DNA of 64,000 nt from Malurus cyaneus samueli (Eukaryota; Chordata; Aves; Passeriformes; Maluridae), in the NCBI GenBank assembly GCA_009741485.1, contig CM019216.1, forward strand, positions 23,101,119 to 23,165,118. Reading direction: 5' to 3'. The translations under genes and the position numbers were made by a program. The notes under the pieces were generated by a model. That model did not search any database, had not been told where the DNA came from, and saw only the letters and a program-made list of their open reading frames with translations. Below are positions 24,188 to 36,371 of this stretch, in pieces (position 1 is the stretch's first letter; every line of letters starts with the position of its first letter).

Positions 24188-27100
24188 CTAAATGAGGGAG
24201 ACAAGAATTAGTTCAGCAGTTCTGCAGACATGAAATTAGAATAACCGTTTCAAAAATTTTAAAGAGGATTTATTAGCATATTTTTAAATTGCTAGAAAGA
24301 TAGCAGCTTACTTTCCATTTGAGGTTTTTAAAGAAATGAAATACAATGCCCAAAGTGGTTCTGAGGGATTGTAATACAAGGAGCTTAATTCATAAGCATG
24401 ACAAAGCAACAGAAGCAAATACTTTTTTCCAAAGCCTACAGCTCTCTAACAGCCATAAGAAAATAAAAGAGGGTTATAATCTCAGAGTTTCGACTAGACT
24501 GTTTGTTTTCATTTTATTCTACTTTCACATGTCTCTTCCATCTCTGTGTTTATTATTACTGCTAGTGTTGCAATTATCCTCAGACACAGCTCTTTGATGT
24601 TACCCTAATCTGAAGAGCTGCTTTGGTATTAAATGATCAAGGCAAAACAATCACAGTTCAACTAAGTTAGGGCAAAAACCTCACTGAATTTAGAGAAGAG
24701 AGGATTTCATCCAAATCTAGGCCTCAGATTAAATGCAAAATTTTTTTGAGCATTTAGATACAACCAGTCCTTTTCCTAAAAGATTAACTTCCAACCACAA
24801 TTAGATAACATTTAAGTGTTTCAAAAATTACCTAAAAGCACTAATGTAATGAGAGGACCTGTTTCTTACTAATTTTAAAAGAAAAGCACGACAAGAAACA
24901 CATAGGGATCTAAATCTTATAACATGTGAGACCAAATTTTAGGAAAAATAAATCATACATTCCCACTTCAGACCAAGTTCATAGGCATGCATCTTAGCAC
25001 GCACATGTCGCTGTACTTAAGCAGGGCAGCTTTGAGCCTAAGCCATAGAGAAATGGGCTATATCAGATGCACATTGTAGAAACTACAAAGAATTTATTTA
25101 TTGAATTAGTTAAAACTCTGCACCCCCCCATCCCTCCTCCAAACTCAACTGAACCTGAGTTCTTGTGAAAGTCTGTCAGGATGTTTTCAGTCAGAACCTC
25201 CTACTTGTGTTGTTGATGCCCACACTTTCCCCAGAAGTCTTTTTCTGAACACTCTCAATCTCACTTGTCTTTAAAATATGCTGGTCTGTGCCTTTGTGGC
25301 TGTAGATGGTAACAGCCCTGCTCCTTAATATAACTGGAATTCACTTTAGTCACTAAATCAGAATTGTCTTAGTGGTTACTCATGAGTCGCATAACATGAA
25401 AAAAGCAGTTCGGAGATTTTATGCTTTATGAGTCGATTTTTTTCAGCCTCTATTATCCGCTTGTTACATGAAAGAGCACGTTCTTTTTTACTATATGTCA
25501 TTTTTCATTTAAAGTAACAGAAAGTAAGACTTGTCCTAAATATTGTGACATCCTAATAGAAAGGTATGTTCTGAAATAATGAGTACTGTAAACATTAGCA
25601 TGAAGCACATGCACTAGTGGTAGTTGAATCCTGGCTTTAGAAGCTACAGTTCACAATAAAGCTTTTCAGAGCCCATCTATTTACGACAGAAATGGAGAAG
25701 ATGATTTCAAATGTATTAGGCGTACAAACTAACTGCAGTGTGATTTTCTGATACCTAACATTCATGGGTTTGTAAGTAATATTGAGGAAATATTTAATGG
25801 AAATAACAAAATTGAGGCTTGGCAGTGAAACTTCTAAGTTAAATAGCATCAAGGAAGGACAGAACTCCAAACTCAATTTGCTGAAAGTATAGGATTTCCA
25901 ATTTGTGATGCTTAAAAACAACATTACGGAATAAAAAGCATAAAATTGGTACTCTATGCCTCCAAAATTTGAAATGTTTTCTTCCCATTATACATGGCAG
26001 TTTTCTAATGAGCTCTGAGCTACACTTTCAGTCACTATAAAATTGTCTGCTTAATCCCCATCCAGTTTAACCAAGCATAGTTCATTGTGGTACTTTTTCT
26101 TCTGACTAGGAATGATTGACTTCTGAATATGATGATACTGTGATTTTCCCCATGAATGCCTTCTAAAGCACTCTCTGCTTTAGAGTGAAGAGTAAGTAAG
26201 CCCAAAGTAGAATATGCCCTTGTATTTCTACATAGAACTCCTTCACCAGAGGACCCCACCAATGCCTTCATTGAGAAATGAAGACTAAACAACACAACTG
26301 AATTTATCTCTAAGATAAATCGATTGGTCTGGGACCATTTTGCCCCAGATATTTCAAAATCCTGGACATTGCATTTGTCCTTTAGTCTTCCAGCTTCCAC
26401 GGACAACATGATGCTATTGTGCCTAACCATCTCTCTTTCCTGCTGTATTCCTCACCATGGTCCAGGAACATCTAGCATGAAACCCACACTACTCCTACCA
26501 AACCCTCATATTCACAGCAGCTTTCCTCCACCCAAAACTTCTTCATAATATAGGTACTTAAACAAGTTGCCACAGGGCAAACTTAAAGAGCACTAGCTTC
26601 TCCAAAAATGCTTTTTATTTTGCATAGTCTAAATGGGAAGTAGCTTATCCTCTACTGAAAGCACATTAAGCCACCTGCCACTTATCACAGGATATAGTGT
26701 ATGGGAGTTTATTGTGGTGATGTGGGTTGGCTGAAGTGGAAGTTAGGGTGCAGGATGAGAGTGCAAAGCACTCTTGCAACACTAGCTAGTGGAACAGCAG
26801 CTCTGGACTTTCCATGTCTGGACCTGAAACTGCTCAGCTTATGCTAGAGGATGCAACATGCTCATGGAATTCAGAAAATCTGAAGGAGAGCAAAAATAAA
26901 ATCTCTTAACTTATCACTCATTAAAAAAAACAAAAACACCCTTCATTTTTGAGGATTAGGTTACTGAGACAAGAAAATATTGACTAGCAAACCCCTTAAA
27001 AAGAAACCTGAAGTAATTTTTAAGATCACTTAGAAGAAAATCTGAATTACTGCCAGTTTCTTTTAGTCAGCTTTTAGCAAATTTTGAAACTACTACACAT

Positions 27101-27857
27101 GCTTTCTCTTTGTTCTTTGTTACAACTATTTGTGGGAACTATACAGCAAAAGTAGAAAACTCAGTCAATATTTTTATGCCTGAACTGTAGGCAGACACTG
27201 AAAAATTGTGTTTTCATATTGCATATATAAGCAGGCTTAAATATGAGACTACTTAATGACGAAATTAGAGCTCAGGTATCAATGTGTATTCATGTATACT
27301 TCTGTGCATGTACATAAACCTCCACATTTAAACAACTCAGTTTTTGAGCCCCAAGAAGAAAAGAACTGTACATATTAATAAAAACTAGTGTTATTTAAAT
27401 CCTCCACTACAGCTTGAACAGTATCACCCAGCTTTGAATTGTGTAAGTGCAGAGGGGCTAGACAATCAGCTGATGCTAAAAGGTGTGGCCAACCTAGCAA
27501 CATCAGCATCACATCCAGTAAAGTGGCTCAGGATCTGGACCATATCTTACTTAATACAACATGACACACAAAAGACGTGGGCAATTCAGTTCTTAAGCAA
27601 ACTCTGACTTAAGGAGCCAACGGACAGCAACAGCAAGTTTAGCTAAAATACTGTTGTTTACATCAACAAAAAGGGAGACAACTACAACAACATACAGATT
27701 AGCTGAGTTCTGACATTCAGATCTTAACAGTGAAGTCCCATTTCATTGAAATGGGCCTTTTGCTGCTCAAGCTTAACAAACTCATGGCAACATTATTAAA
27801 GGACAGCTTTTGTTCAAGTACACATGGCCTGTTACTGTCCAAAGAAGTTTTCAGTAC
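24188..27857 (-). other. DST intron w20-w21
   Basis: 3.7 kb, second longest full intron. No repeat family or exon recognised. Confidence 0.85.
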
Positions 27858-28064
27858 CTGCTGGGATCTCAGGATGGCAGCATCAATCTCATCCACCTTC
27901 TGAGAGATTGTGTCACTCACTAATCTGTAACGTTCATTGTCCTCCGTGATCATCTTGTCAAGCCCCTCTCTGGCCCTCCATGGCACCAGCTCCAAGAATG
28001 CACTGCCAACTTCATTCAGAGTGTCCAGTAAGCCTTTATTGTTCTTTGCTTCTTTTTTCAACTC
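27858..28064 (-). CDS. DST: DST rod exon w20
   Basis: 207 nt, 69 codons, symmetric phase 0. The acceptor is atgtccttttaaag (weak for its class) and the donor is gtactgaa. It reads [20 protein letters not shown], then [39 protein letters not shown] and ends [21 protein letters not shown] is one of the most conserved segments of the DST/MACF1 rod. Confidence 0.95.
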
Positions 28065-29037
28065 CTTTAAAAGGACATTTAATACAATTAAATCACTTAA
28101 ACCTGGCAGTATATCAACAGAACATACACAGTTTGCAATTTTTTCATTCTTGCATGTGCAGTCAAGTACTGAAATGTTTTCCACACAAACCAAATGGCTA
28201 AATTAGAATACTTATTTTCAGCTAAGCTGTATTAGCTTTTTGATACTGTAAATTATTTGACAGAAAGATAGGTGATTAAGTGAATTTTCCACAGAATCCA
28301 TGCTAAATATATTTCTCCAGTCAGTATGACTGTCTGAAAATTTTTTAAGAGTTGCTAGTGCTTCATGAAGCATCCAAAGAAAGTAAAACTAATGGATGGT
28401 TGCAGACTGTAACTCCATAAGGAACTAAGTCATCAGCAAATAAAATCAACACACAATATAGCAAGACATGATGAATTCAAATTACTTCTGCAATGAACAA
28501 TGACAAGATTAAATTTCAAGCACTTTCTACACAAATGAACGAGTTTTTACCTGTACAAAACTCCTCATCTATTAAAGAAATTTAATAGAATTTTTTAAGC
28601 TTCCCTCCTCAACATCTTCCATACCATGAAGCTTATACTACATTTTTTTCTTTTGAAATAAATCTTGTTAAACAGAATTAGTAATATATATATAAAATGC
28701 TGACACATTTTATATTTTACAAGATTTTATCCATGACACAGCTAAAGAACTAAAATAACTTTGTTTGACAACTTATGAGGTTTCCCAGCCTTAGGTAGCT
28801 CCTTGAATAAAATGAAAATGTGCTTCTCTTATGCTAAAAATAAACCTCAGCCCAATCTCACAGATTATAACAGTTGACTCTGGAAAGGGAGTTTGATTCT
28901 TAACTACTGTTACATTTAGTCAAATGATCTGATGCCAAAATTAGTTATTCAAAAAAAAGTTTCATATCAAGCATAAATTAAAACAAAACCTCACTGAATC
29001 ACAGAGCAGTGAATAATCCACAGGTTCTAAAACCTAC
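28065..29037 (-). other. DST intron w19-w20
   Basis: 1.0 kb, AT-rich. Nothing identified. Confidence 0.85.
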
Positions 29038-29279
29038 CTTTTGTCTTTCTTGTACTTGACTTAATTCTTCACCCTTTGGTATTTGAGTTTCATAGGAGAG
29101 CAACTCCATCTCTACTTCATCAAGCCATTTGCAGAGTTCTTCATGAGTTGAGTGTAGTTGGCCTGCAAGCTGCAGAGCCTGCTCTAAAGTCTTGGATACA
29201 TCAGAACTTAATTTTGTAATGTCTTTGTATCTTGCTTTAATGCCTTCCAGTTTATCTTGAACAATTACAACTTCATCAC
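29038..29279 (-). CDS. DST: DST rod exon w19
   Basis: 242 nt. The acceptor is gatattttag and the donor is gtaggtt. After the split Gly it reads [20 protein letters not shown], then [33 protein letters not shown] and ends VQERQK in phase 0. It contains helix C of one repeat and helix A of the next ([11 protein letters not shown]). Confidence 0.94.
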
Positions 29280-30389
29280 CTAAAATATCAAAGGGATGTT
29301 ATTTCTTGTGATCACAAATACTGAAAAGAGAAAAACCAAACTAAACCACAACAAAAAAAAAAAAATTCGGTATTTAACTTATAAAATAACCTAAAAAAGG
29401 TGACAAGGTCAATCCTCAACTGTTGTAAATTATCCCATCATCACTAAAGTCCATGGAACTATAAAGTTTGCCTCAGTTCAGGATAAGTTCTTCTGTCTTT
29501 TTCCTGCTTTACTAAACCATTAGAAAGGAGTTAGATCCAATATTTAACACAAATGTTCTTAAAAAAAAAAGAACCCACCCTTAAATTCACAATACTTCTT
29601 ACAAAGGCCAAATAAAAGATACAAAAATGTTATTGAAAATATAAAGAACAAAAAAAATCTAAGACTAACTAGACTTTTAAGTGGATTCTGACATCATAGT
29701 TCACCCTCATTGTCCATTTGAAACACAACTCAAGAGGCTAAAAGAAAAACAATGCAATGGAATTTATTAGCCTTAATATTAGAAATGTTCAGATTTCATT
29801 ATAGAACATGTGTAATGTTGAAGTTTGGAACAGAAAAAGATAATACCACCCTGCACAAACACATGTATGTCTCAAAGGGTTCAAGAACTTTACAAATACT
29901 GGAAAATCTGGACAGATGTTGATCTATAGAACAGACACATTGTATAGAACTGGAATGCAACTTTTCCCACAGTACAAGTTCCCATGGGCAAAGCCTTCCC
30001 CTTGCAGTAAAAGGTAGTCTAATATCTTGTTCATCTGTGGATGCCTGCAGGGAATTTACTGTGTCCACTGCCAAATAGCCCTCCATTATGAGTAATGTCC
30101 ATAACTCACTATTAGATATGGAATGCGGGTTCACTAAAATAATTTTCCACTGAAGAAAGGATTCAAGGGCTAAATTCTCTACAGGCAAAAAGGGGCTTTT
30201 ACTCACTTACATTAAAAGTAAAATTGACCCCAAAGCATAACCTAGCTTGACCTCAAACCTTTATTAAAATAAACAACTATGATTGCTTTAACAAGTTAAT
30301 ATGAACGGTATTTACAAGTTTCACTTAAATTTTCTTAAGCATCTACAAGAAAAAAAAAAGACAAATTATAGTTTTATGTAAGTTCTCAC
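29280..30389 (-). other. DST intron w18-w19
   Basis: 1.1 kb. A13 run near 29353. The 135-codon minus-strand open frame inside it shows no family resemblance. Confidence 0.8.
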
Positions 30390-30474
30390 CTGTTGTTTGT
30401 TTGAGAAGCTCTAAGCCATTTTGTATAGCTAAATCAACATTTTGTTTTCTAAGAAGAATCTCTTCCTGTAGTTC
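30390..30474 (-). CDS. DST: DST rod exon w18
   Basis: A short 85-nt exon. The acceptor is taaatgacctttatttatag and the donor is gtgagaact. It encodes [20 protein letters not shown] and LELLKQTT, then leaves g for the split Gly of w19. It is too short for ordinary open-frame detection and was found from peptide continuity between w17 and w19. Confidence 0.92.
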
Positions 30475-30648
30475 CTATAAATAAAGGTCATTTATATTAG
30501 CACAGTCCTAATAAAATATATTATTTTTATTTAGAAGAAGCATACTGACATTTTAAAATGAATATATTAATGAAAATAAATGAAGTATGGCAATATAAAT
30601 CAAATTAAAAACATGAATTAAATAAGAAATGAACAGAAATCAAAATAC

Positions 30649-30975
30649 CAGGACTTCAGAGTGCTGTTTCTCAAGCAATTCTGTGTTGCAATCTTGGACT
30701 GACAATTTGTTCAGTTTATCATGGATTTCATTCAGCCAGTTCATCAATTCAACTTCGTCCTCTCCAAAAATCTGAGCATTGCTGTAAGCTTGCTGGAGAA
30801 GTTCAGACCTGCTGTTGCTCTTCTCTTGAATTTCAATGTATCGTGCCTGAGAAGAATCTAGCTTTTCCTGTACCATATCTTTATCTTCCCTGGAGCTCAT
30901 AGTCTTTAGAGACTGACCAGCACTAATGGCCTGATGTAAACTCTTATTGTGAGCTAGGACATCTTCTTCTAGGGC
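30649..30975 (-). CDS. DST: DST rod exon w17
   Basis: 327 nt (109 codons), almost exactly one spectrin-repeat length, phase 0 at both ends. The acceptor is aaataaaatatag and the donor is gtattttg. It starts ALEEDVLAHNKSLHQAISAG and includes SSREDKDMVQEKLDSSQARY and FGEDEVELMNWLNEIHDKLN. The last two stretches are specific to dystonin rather than MACF1 and were used to assign the gene. It ends KQHSEVL. Confidence 0.96.
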
Positions 30976-31244
30976 CTATATTTTATTTCAAATAATGAAG
31001 AATAACGGAAAAGAAAATCAGAAAAAACATAAAATGAATTTAAGTGGAACTCAATAAAAATTGAATGAAAAAGGACATATTGCCAACATAAATATATAAA
31101 ACTTAAATTACAAGGGAAAAAAAAAAAAGAAACAGTATGGTAAAATGAGTAATGTGCAACAGCTTTGCCAGTTGTGTTGTGCTTTACAGAAGACCATTCT
31201 TTCTAAATAGAATGACCAAAGCAAGTGAGTGGCTTGTATCTTAC

Positions 31245-31404
31245 TTTGTGCTGAGAAATTTGCTGCTGCAGTTTGGAGGCCTGCGTTCCAATGGGTTCTG
31301 CATTTGCAAGCCTCTTCTCTGTGGCTGTCAGCCACTCCACCAGTGGCTCCAGAGCTTCATGGAACTGCTGTGCTACTACCGAGATGCCTTCCAGCTGACG
31401 GTTC
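31245..31404 (-). CDS. DST: DST rod exon w16
   Basis: 160 nt. The acceptor is gtattgttag and the donor is gtaagatac. It encodes [20 protein letters not shown], then [20 protein letters not shown] and ending QQQISQHK in phase 0. It is helix A of the next repeat, with the usual Trp in VEWL and the GT-type loop before helix B. Confidence 0.95.
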
Positions 31405-33572
31405 CTAACAATACACCCAGGGAATGGTTATTTTTTGTGATGATGTAAGTGTGAAACAGTTTGAATAAAGAAAAAAAGCTCCTTGAATCCTTTGAGAAAA
31501 AACCCAGAAATAATTCAATCTCATTGTAGAAACCAGTCACCAAATTAAACAGACAAATATCCATGACACTCAATGGAAAGCAAGGTAAAGTAAAAATCAA
31601 ATAAAATTAAAAACAAACACTGGTAAGGCATTTGGCTAATATATCAGTTTTGCAAATAAAAATAATATCACTTTATTCATCTACTTTTTGCTAAAAATAA
31701 TCTAGCACTCAGTTCAGTAAACATAGTTTCATACCCTGTTAGGACAGTTCTCAAGTTTCCAGATATCTTAAAACATAAAGTTACACTATCTTGACTGATA
31801 TACATATTTTAAAGTTAGGCAAAGGCTTTACTGAACCAGAACATACTGTCATGCTTCCTCAGTGTTGTAAAATATCTTTAGGCAATTTTTTAATGATGTA
31901 AACAGAACTATTTGGATCTACATTTGCATCTCTTGTCCTGGATAAAAGCTCTCAATGAAGTTAGTGAGAAAACATTAATAATGCACAGAGACTTGACCTC
32001 CAAAACAGAAACGCTCTATTCTGAAACATTTCTGATTCAGATTATTACATGTCAGAGGACTCTTGATTAAGAAAGTCTTCTCTGAAAGAGAAGCAGTGAA
32101 CAAAGGTCATTCAAGCAGACATTTAGGTGAGATTCATTCTACACGAAAAACATCTCACTCTCATTTTTCAAATGAGGATCTCATTGCAGAAAAAAAGCTA
32201 CATTTATATGTGCTTTCCAAGAATTATAAATAAGGTAGACTTGACATGCTTAGCGATGGAACACTCTGTGGGGTACTCTACATAGTTTTTTAAACTATCC
32301 TCAGATTCCTTCTTCCTTTCTAGAGACCAGCCAAAAAACAATGGAGACAAGCTTGCAGCTAATGGATGGCTTGGAAAAAGTTGCAATTTCATTTCTAATT
32401 AGATATCACCAGACTGGGAGGATATTATTAAATTAAACATGACATTAACATTTACCCCAGCTAATTGAGTCAGATTCCTTCAATTAAAAAAATAAAAAAA
32501 AAAAAAAAGGGAGGAAATAATGGTCTATTAGCAGTTGACTAATTAAATAATCCTATTATTAGTATGAGGTAACAAAACAGGTTCAACTAAAGAGAGGCTA
32601 CCAGAAGGAACAGGAGACAACAGAGGTGAGTTCAATGCCGCTCTAAGTACCCACACAAACATCTGTTCTTCACTGTAAAGCTTCACTGTGTGCTTTAAAT
32701 TTGTTTTCTTAAACTTCCTAAGTCCTTTCTTATTTTCAATTATATGCTTCTTTTCAGGCTGTGTCTCATGCACTCTTCTCTCTGAACAAGACTGCCCTTC
32801 TCAAATCCCCACCCGGAAAATATGTTCAGTAATGCTTTCAACACAGATTTCTTCAAAGACACTTTACAGTTCATAACTTCACAGGTATTTTATACAGTGA
32901 CAACAACTCTTGAAAATGAGTCTGTGTATACACAGGTCCTATGTGCATGAATTTTGTTTGGGTTTTTTTCAATTGAAACTTGAATTGGACTGCAATGACT
33001 TTTAAGAGACAGGGTTTTCTGTGTTGCTGGAATATATATCTACATACTTTAAAAATATTTTTTCTTCTTGAGAGCTCAGCACCTTTCATGCATCTGTAAC
33101 TGACAGTATGAATACCTCTAAGTTGCAGAAACTAATTATGTAGATGACATCAAACAAAAAAAGGAAAGAATTGAGTGACCCCTCTTTGTAGCAGTAAGTT
33201 GGGATTTTGAAGTTCCGAGGAAATATAATTATTATTTGTTAGGTGTAAAATCTGCACTTGATTGAATTGCGAAACAGGTTCTTCTTACATTAAAACAATT
33301 AACTGAGATAAAATATTCAGAATAGACATATGCAGTTAATCATAGCAGATTGCCACATCTCGGACTAAATTTCTTTTTAAGACCTTTTGTCCTCTATAGG
33401 TCACTTCTCTCTACTTTTCCTTCAGAGCACCCACTATATCAACATCAAGACACTAAGACGTAATGTAATCAAAAGAATGATAGTACTTCACACAGAGTTC
33501 CACATGCTGCTTCTATACATCTATCACATGCTATATCTACCTTTTTCAAATCCATGAAAGAATTTCAAATAC
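31405..33572 (-). other. DST intron w15-w16
   Basis: 2.2 kb. Contains the A-rich tract at 32486; nothing else recognised. Confidence 0.85.
32486..32508. repeat. A-rich tract
   Basis: A runs of 7 and 15 separated by one T, followed by GGGAGG, in the intron between w15 and w16. Confidence 0.7.
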
Positions 33573-33739
33573 CTTGTTTCAGCTTTACTGAGCAAGGCGT
33601 CCCATCGACTATCCAGGAAACTCAGCTGTTTCAGGATTTTCACTCTATCAGCAGGCTCTGCCGACTCCGCAATTTTCTCCCCTTCGCGCTTGATTGCCTC
33701 AACAGTAGGTTTGCGGTCATCCAGCAGCCTCTGGAGAAG
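33573..33739 (-). CDS. DST: DST rod exon w15
   Basis: 167 nt. The acceptor is ctctgtag and the donor is gtatttg. It begins [20 protein letters not shown] and continues through [20 protein letters not shown] to [12 protein letters not shown]. It supplies the second half of the repeat begun by w14. It leaves ag, completed by g from w16 to Arg. Confidence 0.94.
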
Positions 33740-34998
33740 CTACAGAGAAAGCAATCAAGCTCCAGGTTATTAAGAAATATTGCAATAATGCAAATGTAAT
33801 AATAGTAGACTTCTTGAAAAAAAACAACCAAAAAAGCCTAAACCACAATGCTTATATTGTGATGGAAGTGTGAACGATGCTAATCAGAGACACACATACC
33901 ACACAGATCAATCCCTTCCCTGACCAACACAGGCTCATTTTAGTTTCTCAATTGTTTTCCTACAAACACTGGAGTTTCATGAAATCCAAACAACATCCCT
34001 GGTTTAGCTGAGCTAAGGATGTGTGGTAGCCCAAAAAGTAAACATATAGAGGAAAAGTTCTACTTAACAACCTTGAGCGAATCCAGCTATTTAAAATATC
34101 TGTTACATTTTATAAGAACGCTTTTGAGAAAACTTCATGCCCTTCTAGATTTGGCACCACAGAGATAATTCTGATACACAGAGATGGGAAAACAGATACT
34201 AAAAGTATTGCATAATCAATTAATCATTTGCATGAGATACAATTGAGTTCACCAATCTAGTATAGCACATTAACTTCTCTGTGAAGAATAAAATACATCT
34301 CTGTCTACAATCCTCCGTTCCTCCATTCCCTAGATCTCTTTGGTAGCATTAACATTTTGCCACTGCAGATATCCCAACATGACAACAACTGGTCGTAATT
34401 TTATATTAAATCTTTATATTTTATTATATTAAATTAAAATTCATGCCACACAGTCCAACTGGCATAAATTTTATGTTTTATCAACTACATTCTTTTTTCT
34501 ATAAGCATTATCAAAATATGCCGAAGTTGTTGACACTGATAGCATCTCTACATCAGCACAGGCCATTTCCCAATGACATTCCAACTAATTACAACGATCA
34601 TATCAAGATCAAGAGAAAGTATTTAAGTCTGTAACCGGCAATCTTATCTTGGAAGCATTACAGTTAAAATTTACTAGGTTTTATTTTCTACTTTCCAAAT
34701 ACTGGATTTTATGCTTTCTCCTTTTCCAATGGATCTTTAACATCCTTTCCAGATGATGTTAATAATTCTTACCAGAGCTCAGATTCCACAGAAGATGAGC
34801 TCTTAAATCCCAGAAGATGAGCACTTCTACTAACCATGGACAAAGTCCTGAGTTTTGAACAGATGGCTCCTTTAAACACCTCAGCACACTCCAGTGTAAT
34901 ATAATACACTTGAACAGATACTATGCTTTGCCAAAGACTGGGAATTTGTTCTCATTGATCCAGTGGAAGAAGAGAGATTCTGAAACAATTTCACTTAC
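33740..34998 (-). other. DST intron w14-w15
   Basis: 1.3 kb. A short local duplication of 'cagaagatgagc' near 34789-34822; otherwise nothing. Confidence 0.85.
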
Positions 34999-35169
34999 CT
35001 TCTGTTCTTGTATTTGGGCCTTGACGACTTTGAATTCAGCAGATGGTGGTTTCTGATTAGCCACAAGATCTTCTGTATCAATGAGCCAGCTAAGCAGAGA
35101 TTCAAGGGCATCCTGAAATCTCCCACAGTGAAGGAGGGCTTCCTGCAACTGTGCAGCACGCTGGGCAAC
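34999..35169 (-). CDS. DST: DST rod exon w14
   Basis: 171 nt, symmetric phase 0. The acceptor is tgttttttcag and the donor is gtaagtga. It reads [20 protein letters not shown] and then [37 protein letters not shown]. This is a complete helix A and start of helix B. The Trp in LLSWL and the Pro-Pro turn are strongly conserved in DST and MACF1. Confidence 0.96.
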
Positions 35170-35606
35170 CTGAAAAAACATTAGAGGATCTCACCTATTC
35201 TTTTTACTTCTGTGAAATAATTAGCCAAAATCTGTAGAACATCTGTCAATATCACTGATAAATACTCTCATTTTTAACTGTTTGTAACAGCACTATGTCA
35301 CAATTCAGCATTAATCTCTTGGGACTGCAGATATCCAATGAAAAGAATAGACAGACTCCCAGTAAATCAACCTGCTCTAGTAATTCGTTACAAGATACTC
35401 CTGTTTTATATAGCTACAGTATTAGGAAATAAATCAACAGGATGTCTGCATTTCAGATGGGTCTTTATTTTCCTTTTTGAAAGAGTGAGCCATGAATCCA
35501 AAGTGGAATCTCTTGGTTAATTAAAAATAGAAAAGGAGAAGGCAAATAGGTGAACTGCAGGTGTTTATGGTTCCACTGCATCACACCTTCACAAAGAGAG
35601 CAGAAT

Positions 35607-35664
35607 AGCACAATTTCTACTTCCCTCCCTTTCCAGAGCACAATTTCTACTTCCCTCCTTTTCC
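35607..35664. repeat. Two-copy tandem duplication, 30-bp unit
   Basis: AGCACAATTTCTACTTCCCT and the following pyrimidine-rich bases occur at 35607-35636 and again at 35637-35664 with one mismatch (CCCTCCC versus CCCTCCT). In the intron between w13 and w14. Confidence 0.8.
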
Positions 35665-35922
35665 ATTTTCCAACAACAGCTACTGCTGAAAGAAGACTCT
35701 TGAAAAGTACAGAAAAACATCTTCAGCCAGTTTTTCAAAGTAGTGGTACTTTCTGAGGTCTCAAGCAATACAACCCTTAAGGTAAAGGAAACTTTCCACC
35801 AGTGACACAAAGTTGGGCTGTACCATTGCTCTGTGCACTGTGCAGGTGCAACAGTGTATGTGAGAAAATAGAACAAAGTGAAAAAACTTGCAAACAAAGA
35901 CTGAAAGCGGGCCTGGATTTCC

Positions 35923-35963
35923 AGGGATCCCTTCCAACCCCAACCATCCCATGATTCTGTGAG
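35923..35963 (+). mobile_element. Short CR1 LINE 3' end
   Basis: Contains 'gggatcccttccaacccc' and 'atcccatgattctgtgag', the terminal 40 bases or so typical of CR1 elements. Very short; in the intron between w13 and w14. Confidence 0.65.
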
Positions 35964-36209
35964 TCCTTCCTTTGTAAAATTCCAAGATAGACCTATAGAA
36001 AGCTTGGCAAAACCTTATAAATGATAGCAATACTTCTGGCTTAGTGATATAAATCTTATCCTTGGAATTACAAACGATGCAATTGTGTCAAGTACATACA
36101 ATTCATATTCTTAGTGAATATTTAATTTCCTGTGTTTTGAAACATGTCAGCAAGAAAATAATCAAAAGGCAGAACACAACAAAAGCAGAATAGTATGCAA
36201 AATAATAAC

Positions 36210-36371
36210 CTTCTTATTAAGAGTCTTCCATCGGGTGTTGACATCTTCAAGGTCATGTTCAAGGTTCTCTGTGTTGGTACTTTTAGCAGCACTTTGAATA
36301 AGGCCCTGACCCAACCAATTTACCTCCTGTTGTTTTACTTGCAAGGGTTCAATTTCTTCTTTCTGGAATAC
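36210..36371 (-). CDS. DST: DST rod exon w13, shared splice target
   Basis: 162 nt, 54 codons, phase 0 at both ends. The acceptor is ctttcaactgcag and the donor is gttatt. It encodes [20 protein letters not shown] and [20 protein letters not shown], ending [10 protein letters not shown]. This is helices B and C of a spectrin repeat. It is the first exon common to the full-length rod (after w12) and to the predicted short isoform (after the exon at 38548-39855). Both give the identical junction ...K|VFQ. Confidence 0.95.

Larger units (their letters stand above)
35170..36209 (-). other. DST intron w13-w14
   Basis: 1.0 kb. Holds the 30-bp duplication and a short CR1 end. Confidence 0.85.

Noticed and set aside
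26035..26430. 131-codon minus-strand frame in the 3.7-kb intron
   Set aside because: No resemblance to the DST rod or any family I know. w20 and w21 are contiguous in the protein, so no exon is needed here.
29799..30206. 135-codon minus-strand frame between w18 and w19
   Set aside because: w18 and w19 join in correct phase to give the known rod sequence. The frame has no heptads and no flanking splice signals in phase.
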